DNA from: Cercis canadensis
Taxonomy: Eukaryota; Streptophyta; Magnoliopsida; Fabales; Fabaceae
Direction: 5' to 3'
NCBI GenBank assembly: GCA_003255065.1
Contig: QAOA01007670.1
Span: forward strand, 310,001-374,000
Length of the DNA: 64,000 bases
Below the pieces are notes generated by a model that was not told the DNA's origin, ran no database searches, and was given only the letters and a program-made list of their open reading frames with translations. Position numbers and translations under genes: made by a program. Positions 1 through 11,537 of this stretch are shown piece after piece; position 1 is the stretch's first letter; the number at the start of each line of letters is the position of its first letter.

Positions 1-517
1 TCTCACAGATACACATGATTTTTGTCAATTTCTATCCTTAATTAATTCATTTATTTGGAAATCATTCTGATAAGAAGAACTTGTCATTCAGAGTAAAATG
101 GAAAAACCAAGTCGCGCCACCATAGAAAGGAGGATCAACCAGTTGTTCCCACAATTAAAAGCTTCAAATCAAAGTCTAATCCAGCTCCGGCACTCCACGC
201 CGCCGATCAAATATACTTTCATCAGCATCGTTCAATATCAAGTGCTTCATACATAATACTGAAGTGAAGTATTTTACATAAACCCCTATACCTTGTACCC
301 ATGAATCATTCAAAATAATTAGGAAAAAAAAAATCTGTGTACCAAACATCTCCATTATACGTACTATGATTGTCCCTAAAAATATAACATTACATGCATC
401 AAGGAAAATAGAATAATTAAAACTCTCTCCCATATATATATTTATTTTTGGTTTAGATAACTAAATTTTTTAGGTGAGAATATGAGGTAATTGAAATTTG
501 AACTTGGTAGTTCAATT
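1..517. other. left edge, no gene recognised
   Basis: AT-rich sequence with only short reading frames. I see no conserved domain, repeat or RNA gene here. It ends at the target-site copy that flanks the LINE starting near 532. Confidence 0.5.
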
Positions 518-974
518 TCAACATTTAACCTTTGGCAAGGATTGGAATTTTTTTTGTTCTTGATGGCAAGTTGGCTTGCGGGTAACCTCTGTGATGAATG
601 GTGGAAGATTCCACATGGGTGGGATAAGCTGCTTGGGATTGCTCTGCATGCGGTTTGGCATTCACGAAACGCTTTCTAGTTTGATGGTGGTGTTCAGGAG
701 GGTCACAACCTGGGTTTTCAAGTGATGGGTAGGTTCAAGGAGCTCGATGGTTTTCTGGAAGGTGGCAAGAATGGGCTGCATGGAAATCCCAAAGTTCCCT
801 CTCTTATTTCTTGGCACTTCCCCAATGATGGTTGGGTGAAAGTCAACACTGATGGCTCCATGCTTGCTTCTACACAGCATGCTGTTTGTGGAGGTCTAGC
901 TCGTGATGCCTCGGGCTCGTTTATCGCAGGGTTTAAATGCAACCTAGGCCAATGCTCCATTACGAAAGCTGAGT

Positions 975-1008
975 TATGGGGTCTTGTTTATGGGACTCGG
1001 ATGGCATG
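975..1008 (+). repeat. target-site duplication, left copy (34 bp)
   Basis: Identical to 1970-2003 base for base. It lies within the RNase H codons of the outer LINE (WGLVYGTRMA). The outer frame is continuous if one copy and the insert are removed. Confidence 0.9.
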
Positions 1009-1969
1009 CTCTTTTTTTTTTTGGTTGGCAACGGGCCAGAACGCCCAACAGAAACAGAAAAAACTAGACAGGGACAGACCGAGGCAAGGCAACATCCTTG
1101 CAGTCTTCCATCAACAATTCTTTAACGCAGATGGGAGGGTCGAAGAACTTGGTGACACTAAAATCTCCTTCGTGGCCCTTTTGAGCATGTGCATCACCAC
1201 ATCTGTTACTCTCTCTAAAGGCATGATTAATAACTAAAGTCCAATTCTGGTTCTGCATATCTCTAAACTCCTGAATAAGGTTGAAACATGGATGGTTGCT
1301 GCTGTTGCAGTTCTGCAGAAGCTGCAAACAACATTGAGAATCCGTTTCCACCTCCACCTTGTTGAGCCCCAAAGACCAAGCTATCCGGGTTCCATAAATC
1401 AGACCCCACAGTTCCGCATGCGTGATAGAACACTGACCTACCTTACACCAGAAACCAGCAAGGAAAGAACCGGCCGCATCCCTTATCAGACCCCCACAAG
1501 CTGCAGAACCCATAGACCCACGCATGGAGACATCTTTATTCAATTTGAACCACCCCTCCCTTGGAAACACCCAAGAAATCTGCTGAACTGCTCTCTTGCT
1601 AACAGACAGAGAATTATCATCAAGGAACGCAGCAGCCTCATAATCCTTACCCTAGCCAAAATATAGAAAACCAGGTCCCCATGCATATCTCCCATTGCAC
1701 TGTCAAAAATGGCAGCATTACGCGCATGCCAAATAGCATGAGCAGCCACTCCAAAAATCCGAGCCCAGTCAGGTTTGAAGAAAGCCAATCCTGAAGTTGC
1801 ATGCTAAAAAACCCATCCCACCTACTCGGATGAACCAAACGCCACCGCACTTGCTTAACTGAATCACAATCACTAAAGGCATGCAAGGTGGTTTCCAACT
1901 CCTTACCACACCTGGCACAAATAGGATCAGCTGAAATATGTCTTTGGTATCTGTGACAATTAGTAAGAA
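1009..1969 (-). mobile_element. second 5'-truncated LINE, inserted in the first
   Basis: Read on the minus strand it holds a degraded zinc-binding RT tail (about 1930-1540, with frameshifts) and then an RNase H domain in one frame (1570-1064). Visible motifs are CGGLIRDAAGSF, THAELWGL and VETDSQ. After a stop and a short 3' UTR comes a poly-A tail, seen as a T run at 1011-1022 on the plus strand. It is flanked by a perfect 34-bp direct repeat. The encoded RNase H resembles that of the host LINE, so both probably belong to one family. It lacks the RT core. Confidence 0.87.
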
Positions 1970-2003
1970 TATGGGGTCTTGTTTATGGGACTCGGATGGC
2001 ATG
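1970..2003 (+). repeat. target-site duplication, right copy (34 bp)
   Basis: Second copy of 975-1008, immediately followed by the continuation of the outer LINE RNase H domain (KVVIECDSQ). Confidence 0.9.
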
Positions 2004-2392
2004 GTCTTTGTGTGCAAGGAAAGTGGTCATTGAGTGTGACTCACAATGTATTCTTCATCTTCTGCATCACTGTCATAACCGGTTTCCTCCTTGTTTTCCT
2101 CTAATTCAAGAGCTTAGAGACATGATGGAGTGCAACTGGGAGTTGGTGTTTAAGCACGTCTATAGAGAAGGTGACCGGTGTGCGGATCTTCTGGCAAGGG
2201 ATGCGCATTCGGGTGGTTTTATGATTGACTGGTTCTGGGCTCCTCCTTCTTGTTTGCAGCAGGTTCTCGTGGAAGACACTGGGGGTGTGGCTGTGCATAG
2301 GAGTGTTTTACTGTAGTTTTCTTTCTGTTTCTGGGCTTGTGCCCCGTAGTCTAACAAATAAAAAAAAAAAAAAAAAAGTCAGCATTTAACCT

Positions 2393-3633
2393 GGCTCATT
2401 GATTGCGCAGGAATTCCTATTTTCGCTTTCTTATACATTACCCCACTAGAAATAGGTTTCTTCTTGCCGTACCTCATTTGGAAATCCAAATCCCTCTTAA
2501 GGGTTAAGTCTTTCATTTGGAAAGCAGTAGCTCACAGAATTTGCACCAATTATTTTTAAGAATCGTAGGGTAAAAAAGCACTTTCTTCTGATATTTGCAT
2601 TATGTTTAGCAACAAATTTCTTAGAAATCAAAGATAACCATGATGGTGCTCAAGCACCAAAAGGGTCAATGCTTATCTCATTTATATGGAAGAACTCATC
2701 AGCCTAAAGCAAGGTTTTACCATGTCATTGCATGCAAAGGAAGGAGCTCCAATAGAAGATGACTTCTTGGTTTCCCACATGCGGGCAATGCAAGCATGGT
2801 ACCCAACAACTAGAGCCTGCTACTCAATTTGACTGATAGGGAGAAAACAACGCTTGAATCCCCTGCATGTTATGTTGATGAAAAATTTAGCTAGTATGTT
2901 TAGCATCAACCAGCTTGAAGATTTCTTGATGAAGAAAAACATGAACAGAGTATGAAGAGATACAAAACCAGAGTCTGAATAACTTCGATGTATCACATCA
3001 TATTGATTCACGTAACTTAGCAATCAGAATTTCTCTGCTGAAGATAGATTGTGTTTTGTTCATCGGCTGATGATGTCTTACAAGAAAATTGTGTTATAAT
3101 ACAAGTCAGCCGTAATGCAACAACAAAATTACTACAAACCTACACCCTGATACTGAATATCACAAGTGATACCTTTATCTATCAAATTTTATGCAAAGAT
3201 CCGTGGGGCTACCAGGATTCAATGACTAGACTTTTCTTCAAATGAGAGAACTGAAAACCCGAGAATTTTTTGAATAAAAAGGAAAATATAGAATTCCCTC
3301 CCCATTTAAATTTGAAACTGATTAATAGGTTGAAAATCAACCTATAGACTCCCAAATTCATGCCTGCAGGTTCAGTACAAACATCAAATATGAAACCGAA
3401 TCATATTTTGATTTATATATGGAAATCAACATATTACAACAATTACCACCTATGCTTTTGCGTGGCAAACACGAGTAACAGCGAGAAAATTGAAACTGCT
3501 TGGCTGGGAAAATGAGGTTAAGTTTATTAGAAATGGCAATAATTAGAGAACTACCATTGCAATTTTCAACCAAATCACATGATATATAACATTGCTATCT
3601 CCCCAGCAGAACCAAGATTCAAAAAGTCAGCTG
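2393..3633. other. 3' flank of the Elongin-A gene
   Basis: No convincing coding region. The part near 3634 is expected to hold the 3' UTR of the minus-strand Elongin-A gene. A stretch around 2640-2830 has somewhat lower AT content, but I could not match it to a family. Confidence 0.4.
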
Positions 3634-6576
3634 CTACGAAATCAATCTTTTGTTGGTCTGTTTAGAAGATGAACCATGTCCAGAAGTGCCTCCTATGTTC
3701 CTGTTGCCAGATGAACTGCAGGACATGGAGCAATAGAATTAGGGTTAAAATGAAAGCTTAAAACTAGCTTCATTGGAAGCTTTTACGGAACAGTGATATT
3801 ACATGTACCTATGATTCCACTGGATAGATTTATTCTTCATTGCTGCAAGATTTTTCACCTCTCGACTGCATGAAATTTAGAAAAGCTCAAAGTCAATAAC
3901 CAATAGAGCATACAAGTTTAAGATGAAACAGTAGTAAACAAATTATACCAGTGGGAATTCTTTCGCATGCTTCATGATCCATTTGAGTTTCAATTAAATA
4001 AATTCAATACTTTAACACAATGCACTGAATTTTATCATAACTAAATTACTTAAAGACAGTGCAAGAGGTATGATTTCCAAGTAGCATTTTATGAATTCTA
4101 AGCATATGTTTAAAATCTGATTTCAAATTCCATATGATGGAGACTTTTGTTATCGGAAATACACCTCATGCAATGATGCAAAGTATCAATCACAAGCATA
4201 TCCCGTGACCATACCAGTGCTTCTTAGCTGAGGCCTGAGATAGTGATTATTTTCTTAGCATATCCCAAAAAGTGCAGCAGCAAGGAAAAAAAATTGTCAC
4301 ATTTTCTGTGATGTAAGAAAGCTTATAGACAATATATGACCAAGAAATTGTGCACATGCTACGGGAGGGACCAAGAGTAGTTCCCTAATAAACCAATGAA
4401 AAGGCTGGCTTATGTGTAGTAGTGAGGAAAAATTGTCACATTTTCTATGAAATTATTAAAAAAAAAAAAAAGAGCTTATAGGCAAGAAATAACCAAACAA
4501 TTATGTGCATGCTACAGGAAGGACCAAAAATAGTTTCTTAATAAACCAACAAAACGGTTGGCTTTGTCTCCTGGGGAAAGCTGGCCCAATCTTGCTTATT
4601 GGGTAGTTCAGGCCGCTGAAAGGAAATGCTTCAGTATTTTATAACAAAATGACAGGCAGGTGTTGATTTAAGCTGCACAATAGAAGCCCAAGTGATATAT
4701 ATCAGAAGAAAATTAAACCGACAAAATTTCCCCTTAGACATTTTCAGAAATTCAGCATTTTTGAACTGTTTTTCAATGTCATAGACTGGCAGTCAAATAT
4801 TAATAAGTCTCACCCTGGCTCATGAATAGTACAATAGTCTAGGATTTGGAGGACATACAGGCTACAGATAAATTGTTTGCATTCAATTATAAAGATATTA
4901 TATTTTTCTTTTCCATTTTTCTTCACTGGTATGATTCTAGAAGTTTGCAGGTTTATCCTTCTTAAATATAACATCCTGAGAACTCAGATTCACCAATTTG
5001 CTTTCTCCTCTATAATTGTATTTAACATTAAACTTACTTATTTACTCCACTCTCTTTCCCAAGTACCTCAGCCTATCCTAATTGGCAGCTAGAATTTACT
5101 CTCTTATCTAGATGGAAATTTTGGTTGGACTTGATATCCTTGGAAGCATCAGATCACCATACAAGAAACTTACCTCTTTAGGGCTTCTAACTTTGCCTTC
5201 TTCATTATGTTGCTCTTCAAATTTGATACATCGTAGCCAGATCCATCTACAAAAGATTCTCAAAGATTACACAAGCAATAAAAGTGCAAAAGGATTGCAT
5301 CTAACAAACAAATAACTATAGTGGCGTGAACTAGAATAAACATAGGGAAACAGAGAAACTTACCCCAAAACCTCTTTTTACTAGAAGGTGGAACTTTGGT
5401 GCATATCCTTACTTGCCTACTTTGTTTTCCTACAAGTAGTCAATTACTTGGTAAGCAATTCAACTAAGCAAATGATTTAAATTTAAATATGCAAGAATTG
5501 GTACACTGCTCTAAATTATTCTGCCTTCTAAATGATCTAGTTCATCTCCTCAAATAAGCCATGGCAGGCTCCTTTCATGTCATCTATCTAACAATTGTTT
5601 GTCACTTTCAAAGTTCTACACAAAGTTGAGTAAACAGACATCTATATCTTATGTTACTTAGTACTCATAGATTTTTCTTTCTTACGCAGTGAGAGGAAGA
5701 AGCCATAACCCAAGTCCCTTAGTAAGAGAAGGGATAAGTGGGCAAGAAAGCAGGGGAGGAACTCTGGTCAAGGATGCAAGATGCAAACAATTAGAGAACC
5801 AATATGCCAACGTAGTAAACATATTGAGAGGATCAATATGTCAACGTAGTAATCAATACATGTGCATCTTCTTTCTTGTCCAATAGCAAACATATTGAGA
5901 GGATCAATATGTAAATGTAGTAAAAACATACGTGCATCTTCTTTCTTGTACAATTGCTTAATTCGATCAACTGCTTGGTTCTCAGCCTCAGCCGCATCCT
6001 TTAATTTTGCCTGCGAGGATGTTGCACATGTTAGCATAGCTGACAATTGATATTTTTCGGTTAAAAAGCCACATTTCTACAGCCCTTTCAAGTTTCAAGT
6101 ACAAATTACTCCCCATAAAAGTAATATAACTGAATCAGAAAAGAAAAACTAAATTTCTATAATAAAAAACTAAATAAACTACCTCATACAACTGCAACCA
6201 TTTGAAATTCACTTTCTTTTGTCGCATCCTCTCAATTACAATATCAGTATTTTGTGTACCAAACCGCATTTCATAAAATTTCTTCCACAGTTTATCGGTT
6301 ACCGGAGTCAGATCTCTTCCCTACAAAATCACATGAGGATAAATAATTTAGTTTTGCTACTCTTAAGTGTAACTAAACTTCATAAATATGATAAGACAAA
6401 GTATATCTTACAGCAGTAGATTTCTCCACATGCATTAACTGCTCAAGTGTGCAGTGTGGCAATATACGCTCAAGCAGGTAGGAATCTGTTTCACCAACAT
6501 CTCCTAGGTACCTTACATTATCAATTGCTTTCTGAACACAAAAATCAACCAGGGATGGCGCCTTGTTCCTATACAT
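3634..6576 (-). CDS. Elongin-A-like protein (RNA polymerase II elongation factor SIII subunit A)
   Basis: Seven coding exons (minus): 6576-6412, 6320-6183, 6010-5932, 5429-5364, 5246-5174, 3865-3809, 3715-3634; 660 nt, 219 aa, all GT-AG and in phase. The N-terminus (PSLVDFCVQKAIDN, LGDVGE) and the F-box-like LPHCTLEQLMHVE segment (about residues 36-50) define the Elongin A domain. Downstream are KLWKKFYE, NFKWLQLYE, AENQAVDRIKQLYKKEDAR and a basic tail with SREVKNLAAMK. In animals Elongin A stimulates Pol II elongation and bridges Elongin B/C to a cullin ligase; the plant role is inferred. The start is the first ATG of the conserved N-terminus, just after the 3' splice site of a 5'-UTR intron. 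The fifth intron is about 1.3 kb and carries a duplicated segment. Confidence 0.9.
4255..4565. repeat. diverged tandem duplication in an Elongin-A intron
   Basis: About 4265-4400 and 4425-4565 share the same order of segments: GGAAAAAATTGTCACATTTTC, AGCTTATAG, GTGCATGCTAC, then TTAATAAACCAA (and close variants). The copies are clearly diverged. Confidence 0.75.
5817..5952. repeat. tandem duplication covering the 3' end of Elongin-A exon 3
   Basis: Two copies of about 68 bp, at about 5817-5883 and 5886-5952. Each contains AACATATTGAGAGGATCAAT and later GCATCTTCTTTCTTG. The copy at higher coordinates contains the real exon end (codons KKEDA) and splice donor. The other is an intronic duplicate of the same exon end and has lost the same donor context. 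Confidence 0.85.
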
Positions 6577-7187
6577 GTTCCTCGATCTCTTCTCCTCGCA
6601 CTAATAGAAAGCAATTCTTTGTCAAGTGACAGCTAGTGGAGCTATTTACTATTATAATATTTCCTAGGAGAAATTGTATTTGCTTCCTGACAAAGCTGAG
6701 CTAACTAGAAACTTGGCTAAATTTTTGTTCATTCGGTTAAATAAAGGTTGAACATTAAGCATCATTAACACCACATAGTAATACCAATCTTTTGTTTTTA
6801 TCACAAAGAAAAGAAACAAAAAAAAAAAGGCATCCTTTCCCAATTATTAATATCAAAATCAGAAAATTAATTCCAAATTTTGGCAGAATCGGGAAAATCT
6901 GGAATTCCAAGAAATCCCCATATAAATTTTACTGAAGGGAAATTTCCAACGACAAAAAAAGAAAAGAAATTTCATAGATTTTTTTTATTTTTTTTTATTT
7001 TTAAAAAAGCAATCAAAAACCTAAAATGATTATCAAAATAGCAATAGGATCAACTAATTCAGATGCATGCAATGAGGATAATCGAGGAATAGAAAGATCG
7101 AAAATTGATTCTAAAACTAACGAATTAGAATGAAATTCGATGTAATGTGAGAAAAAATTAGAACAAAATTTGGCAAACGAGTCTCAC

Positions 7188-7300
7188 CGAATCGATCAGA
7201 GAGTAAATCAAGGAACGAAGAAGAAGAAGAGAGTGGTCCAATCGGGACTCTAAACAGCGTAGATTTCACGCGCTTCCTGTGGTTTTCTTTCTATTGTGAG
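7188..7300 (-). other. non-coding first exon of the Elongin-A gene (5' UTR)
   Basis: On the minus strand a purine-rich leader ends at 7188 with the donor G|GTGAGAC. The matching acceptor lies just upstream of the ATG at 6576, around 6602. The upper boundary (transcription start) is a guess. Confidence 0.5.
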
Positions 7301-8178
7301 GAGAATATGCTAATATGCGCTGGGTATTACAGGGAAAGACGACACGAGTAGCTAAGATGCGCTGAATAAATAGATCTCTGTTACCGCTGGATGGCGCGAT
7401 TTATAACTAGCATGATAACTCCTTGAAATAAATGAGCATGACACCCGTGGCAGAATTCAATTTTGCCTAAAAAGTCCTTCTATTACTCAGCATTTTAGAT
7501 TGGGGAACTCCTAAACTTATCTAAAGTTAACTTCTTTCTTTTATAAATAAAAAATAAAAAAATTCCTGATCTAACTTAATTAAAGTTATGTTTTGTTGAT
7601 TAAATAATTTGTAGTCGACTAAGATCGTTCTCAAGATTTATAAATTTTTTATTTAAACTCAAAATTATATATTAGTCAGAGTTGGTACCGTAAAGTCATT
7701 TTTTTTATCGACTATTAGTCACACTTAGTGTTTTATATTTTAGTTGGAGAGATTATTTTTTATGATTATTGGACAAAGTCATAGAACATTTTAAAGTTTT
7801 TATTTTCTGTCAAAAAACAAAACTTAAATAAAGTTTGTAGGTATAATAATATTTGAGTTTAACTAAATTTGAGATAAAAACATTTGTTAAGGATGTAATT
7901 GAAATTATGATCTCTTGTATTTCATTAATTTTTCTTAATTATATAACAAGGGGAAAAATGCATTGTTCCTCTATCAACTTTGATAATTAAGCACCTAAAT
8001 TTTGAGAAATCTCACGGTAGCACTTCCATCAAACTGAGGGGTGGATACATGTTACTGAAAGTTGGAGCGATGATGGGTACAGAAGCGGCTGAGGATCTGT
8101 ATTTGTGTTGCAGGAAATATAACAAGTTGAACCATATGTTTTCATTAGGTCCTAAGTTCTATTTTTGATGATATGCAG
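7301..8178. other. intergenic, AT-rich
   Basis: Upstream flank of the Elongin-A gene followed by AT-rich DNA. No gene, RNA or terminal repeat recognised. Confidence 0.4.
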
Positions 8179-8274
8179 GTTCATGCCTTTCCAGGAATTG
8201 AAGGGACTTTATTTGCCCTTTTCATGTCAATAAACAATATGGGTGCAACACTGGGGATCTTTTGTGGGTCCTAA
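8179..8274 (+). pseudogene. orphan exon resembling a folate-biopterin (FBT-type) transporter
   Basis: After an intron-like acceptor (ATATGCAG) 31 codons read PGIEGTLFALFMSINNMGA and continue GATLGIFCGS before a stop. The GIEGTLFALFMS-NN pattern is typical of a transmembrane segment of plant folate-biopterin transporter family proteins. No neighbouring exons of such a gene are visible, so I read it as a stray gene fragment. The family assignment is from memory of the motif and is moderately secure. Confidence 0.5.
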
Positions 8275-8552
8275 GTGTTCTTTTTTGGTACGAAAACCCA
8301 AAGTGTTTAAACTGCCCAATAGCATGTTTCTCATAGTTGAGTGTGATTTTCAGCGGCAGAGATGGATAGCTAAGGAAATCCTCCGATGTTGGAGGATGGT
8401 GGGTTGCAGGAGGGAGAATCTGAAAAAACATGTATTTCTACAGACACATGATGATCTGTTTGGGATCCGTTTATCCGATGTTGTGAAAGCGATTCTCAGA
8501 TACGGTGGGTGAATACAATGATGTTCTGTTACCTGAAACCGCAGGAATTCCA

Positions 8553-8775
8553 AAAAGCATTGGGACCTATTACCATAGTCAAAAACAAATAACACCTCAA
8601 AGCATGCCATATGATGATCTAGAACACGTCAGTAGATTATAGGTGAAGAAAGCCATCAGACACTAAAAAGGATCAGAAAGACATGAGGGAGGGGCAAATC
8701 ATGAAACGCAACACTTTGGGTTTGGGCCAACATCATTAATGAAATAATATCATAGAATTATGTCATTCATAGGAA
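8553..8775 (-). pseudogene. partial copy of the ARPC1 gene (exons 10-11 and the intron between)
   Basis: This segment is collinear with about 24884-25135 inside the ARPC1 gene of this window. It includes intronic sequence such as GTCAGTAGATTATAGGTGAA and exon sequence (AAACAAATAACACCT). It carries internal deletions and point changes. Because the intron is kept it arose by DNA-level copying, not by retrotransposition. Confidence 0.85.
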
Positions 8776-8793
8776 TCCGAGTAATGATACCAC

Positions 8794-9162
8794 TTGTGGC
8801 GATGGTTTGATACCAAGAGAAAGTGTTGGGTTACACTCCCTGATCCTCCCTTCTACACCTCTCACGCCTTTCCTTCTTATCACCCAAATTGGATTAACCA
8901 ATTTACTCTGGGGGACAAGTTCTTCTTCGAGGAAAGGCAGTCACAACATATATTGGTGTTCAATCCTATCCCCTTCCCCGGGACTTGGGAGAAGTGTGGA
9001 AAATCAAAATCATGGGGAGATATGATTGCTTCTTATGGTCATCTGCGCCCACCTTTTGATGGATTCTATGTGCCTGAGCTCAGTTCTAGCGACTTTCATG
9101 TCGTGTTTTACTATCACTATCGCGGGCTATCTCTTGTGCTATCAACTGCTTCAAGTTCATGA
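8794..9162 (+). pseudogene. unidentified coding remnant
   Basis: An open frame of about 122 codons without an ATG start (first codon TTG), rich in Trp, Phe and Pro (WRWFDTKRKCWVTLPDPPF, later FPGTWEKCGKSKSWGD). The composition and the W-x-TLPDPPF pattern recall kelch or F-box-associated plant proteins, but I do not recognise the family. It abuts the ARPC1 fragment, so it is probably another copied gene piece. Confidence 0.35.
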
Positions 9163-9165
9163 TAA

Positions 9166-9916
9166 TACCAGCAGCGAGGGCTATATAAATCAAAAGTGTG
9201 TTGACCTCGGACCCAAAGGCAACAAGGGAGGAAGAAGAATTTGTTCACTCTTGACTAGGCTATGTGAAAGTCCAGATCGTCATATCGACGACTCTCTTCT
9301 TGATTGCATTTTGTTTATGTTTATGCTTATGCTAGCTACCAATTTGTTTTCTTTTGTTTTTGGTTTCATTAACACTTGTCTCATTTCCAGTTTTATGTTT
9401 TTGGTTTATAATTATAATTCTTTTTACTTTTTGGTTCCATTAACACTTGCCACATCCTCTCATTTCCATCAATGGAAATCAAACTTATGTAGGACTACTG
9501 TCCTCTTGAATAATCATTAGACTATAATAGAGGTGAATTGGATTGCAGTTTTTTACATAGTCTACTACTATCGATAATAGATTTAATTTGTGAAGAAAGA
9601 TTCTGATGTTGTTTGTGTTTATTTGCATCAAGGACAAATGTTTGAATTTTTAAATTTGACTTTTGTATCTTCTTTTTAAATTTTAACAGAAATTTCTCTC
9701 TCCTGCATAGTACATTGGATGTATAGAAGCTTTTGTCATTGAAGTTGATTTAGGAAGTTCGACGGAGGCAGGAGCTAATTTGAAAAATTTAATAATAATT
9801 GTTATCCACTAAAAAAAATAATTTTTGATGACTTATTTGAAATTATTATTTATTTAAGTGACTCAGAAATAATTATTTTCTAAACTACTTTTCAAAAAAA
9901 AGACGATAATCTTATC
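9166..9916. other. intergenic
   Basis: AT-rich flank between the gene-fragment mosaic and the foldback element. Nothing recognised. Confidence 0.4.
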
Positions 9917-10033
9917 TAACTTAAACAAAAAAATTTGAATAAACCTACATTTACGTCATTGAAAAATTCAAGTTTCAATAAAATAGTCCTTCAAAGATCA
10001 ATAACTACAAAATGATCCTTAAAAAATTAGACA

Positions 10034-10490
10034 TTCATAATAAAATAGTCCTCCGTTAGTTAGGTATGTTCATAGGTGTCAAAATTGCTAACATATACCA
10101 TTAACCGTTTGCGTGGTACATTAAAAACTTGTATGATATTTTAAGTTGTCAGGGTAGCATATGACATGAATTATAAAATCAAAGGAACAAAAAAAGGCAC
10201 AAAGATAAACCAACTTAAAACGAATTCACCCACGAGGTTATATAACCCTATATTTTTGCTTGGGGTAAATTAAAGTCCCCCTGATAAAATAGTCCTCCGT
10301 TAGTCAAGTCTGTTAACAAGTGTCGAAATTGCTGACGTGTAACGTTAACTACTTGCGTGATAGGTTAAAAAATTGCATGACATTTTAAGTTGCCAACAAA
10401 TGACATGAATTATAAAATCAAAGGAAAAAAAAAAAGGCACAAAGATAAACCAACTTAAAACGAATTCACCCACGGGCCGCGGAGACAATC
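10034..10490. repeat. tandem duplication in the left arm (about 250 bp unit)
   Basis: Units begin near 10034 and 10284 with AAAATAGTCCTCCGTTAGT. Each runs to CAACTTAAAACGAATTCACC, ending near 10235 and 10472. They differ by scattered substitutions. Confidence 0.85.
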
Positions 10491-10604
10491 TTCACAAAAC
10501 AAGAGACTACTTTCTCTGAATTCCTCTCCTCATGAACGCACTTCACCCCTCTTTGAATTCTCCTTGAACTTCTTGATTCTCCTTTGTCCTTCGAGTTTCA
10601 ATAC

Positions 10605-10775
10605 ATGGCAGACCAAGATTCATCTCCTCCCCCTCCCAGAAAGCACGAATCTTTATCTTCATCTACCTTTCCTCCAAGCCCAAAACGACAGAGAATAACA
10701 CCTTTACACTTGCATGGCACAAAAAATGAGATATACTCTATTTTCGTTCCAGCCTCTCTACCAAGTACCATTCAG
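10605..10775 (+). pseudogene. proline-rich captured exon, left-arm copy
   Basis: ATG at 10605 opens MADQDSSPPPPRKHESLSSS and continues to SPKRQRITP. The same N-terminus occurs twice in the right arm on the minus strand (ATGs at 12378 and 12140). After KRQRITP the left copy diverges. The parent gene is not recognised. Confidence 0.5.
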
Positions 10776-11442
10776 TAAAAATCAAAACCTTTCTATTTTC
10801 ACCTTCCCTATTAAGTACATATATTCATAACTACATGTATGTTTCTTTGGCTCTGGTGCACTCTGTTGAGGAGACGTTGTTTCTTCATGTATGGCCAAGT
10901 AGCAAACTCCGAAATCTAAATCGTCTTGTCATATAAAATAATGGTCAAATTATGAACGGTAATGAAACCAATTAACACTGCTTCTTTAACGGTTTTCTGG
11001 TTTGCTTATGATTAAACAAATATTAAGTTTCCTTGAGACTACTCAACATGCTACCTGTTGGCTTTGGTTGATTCACCTTATAAAACCAATCTAAGTCTTT
11101 GCTCTTCTGTTCCTCACTACACCGTCATATGCTTAGCTTAATAATACTTGTTTTCTCAAAAACTGGTTTTAAATTTAAATTAATAATAGAAGTAACAAGT
11201 AATTTCGTCTTATTCTTATGAAAATATTTAAGTAATTTCAAAAACACTCTGTTAGCATTCCTGTGGTTTTTCTCCTCCTCTTCAATTTTCGCCTAATTAA
11301 TTTGAAATTTGAACTACTTTTTAACAAGCCTAACTTGTTTTTCAATGATTTGCCAACCCCACTTACACTGATTAAGCAATACGTAGGATTTTGCAGCCCA
11401 TGCAATGGCCAAGTTAATATCTTATACTCTACATTCGTTCTC

Positions 11443-11450
11443 TATAAATA
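11443..11450 (+). promoter_or_regulatory. TATA box of the STIG1-like gene
   Basis: TATAAATA lies 88 bp upstream of the ATG at 11538, a normal spacing for a plant core promoter. It lies inside the foldback loop, so the promoter travelled with the gene. Confidence 0.55.
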
Positions 11451-11537
11451 CTTTTATCATTCTTTCATTCTTCACCATCAAAACATTCGTCCTTTTTCAC
11501 TTCATTCAAATTATTTCTTGCACATAAACATAAAAAC

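Larger units (their letters stand above)
532..2377 (+). mobile_element. 5'-truncated LINE (non-LTR retrotransposon) 3' part, interrupted
   Basis: The reading frame starts with a zinc-binding RT-tail region (WWKIPHGWDKLLG, then HAVWHSRNAF). It continues after a single in-frame TAG at 677-679 into a plant LINE RNase H domain, with NTDGS near the first catalytic Asp, TKAELWGL carrying the Glu, and IECDSQ carrying another Asp. The domain is split by a second LINE at 1009-1969; removing that insert and one target copy restores the frame. It ends in a stop at 2314-2316, a short 3' UTR and a poly-A run at 2358-2377. Imperfect 14-bp flanks (518-531 and 2379-2392, one mismatch) look like its own target-site duplication. 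It is a dead remnant, because the RT core is missing. Confidence 0.85.

Noticed and set aside
1064..2316. Several open frames that might be independent genes
   Set aside because: They are RNase H and zinc-binding tail frames of the two nested LINEs, plus their antisense shadows.
2640..2830. Possible protein-coding remnant with lower AT content
   Set aside because: Neither strand gives a frame that I can match to a family; translations are short and broken.
10584..10778. Reading frame starting seven codons before the MADQDSS exon
   Set aside because: It begins at TTG, not ATG. The natural start is ATG 10605, and the frame is a captured exon fragment, not a complete gene.
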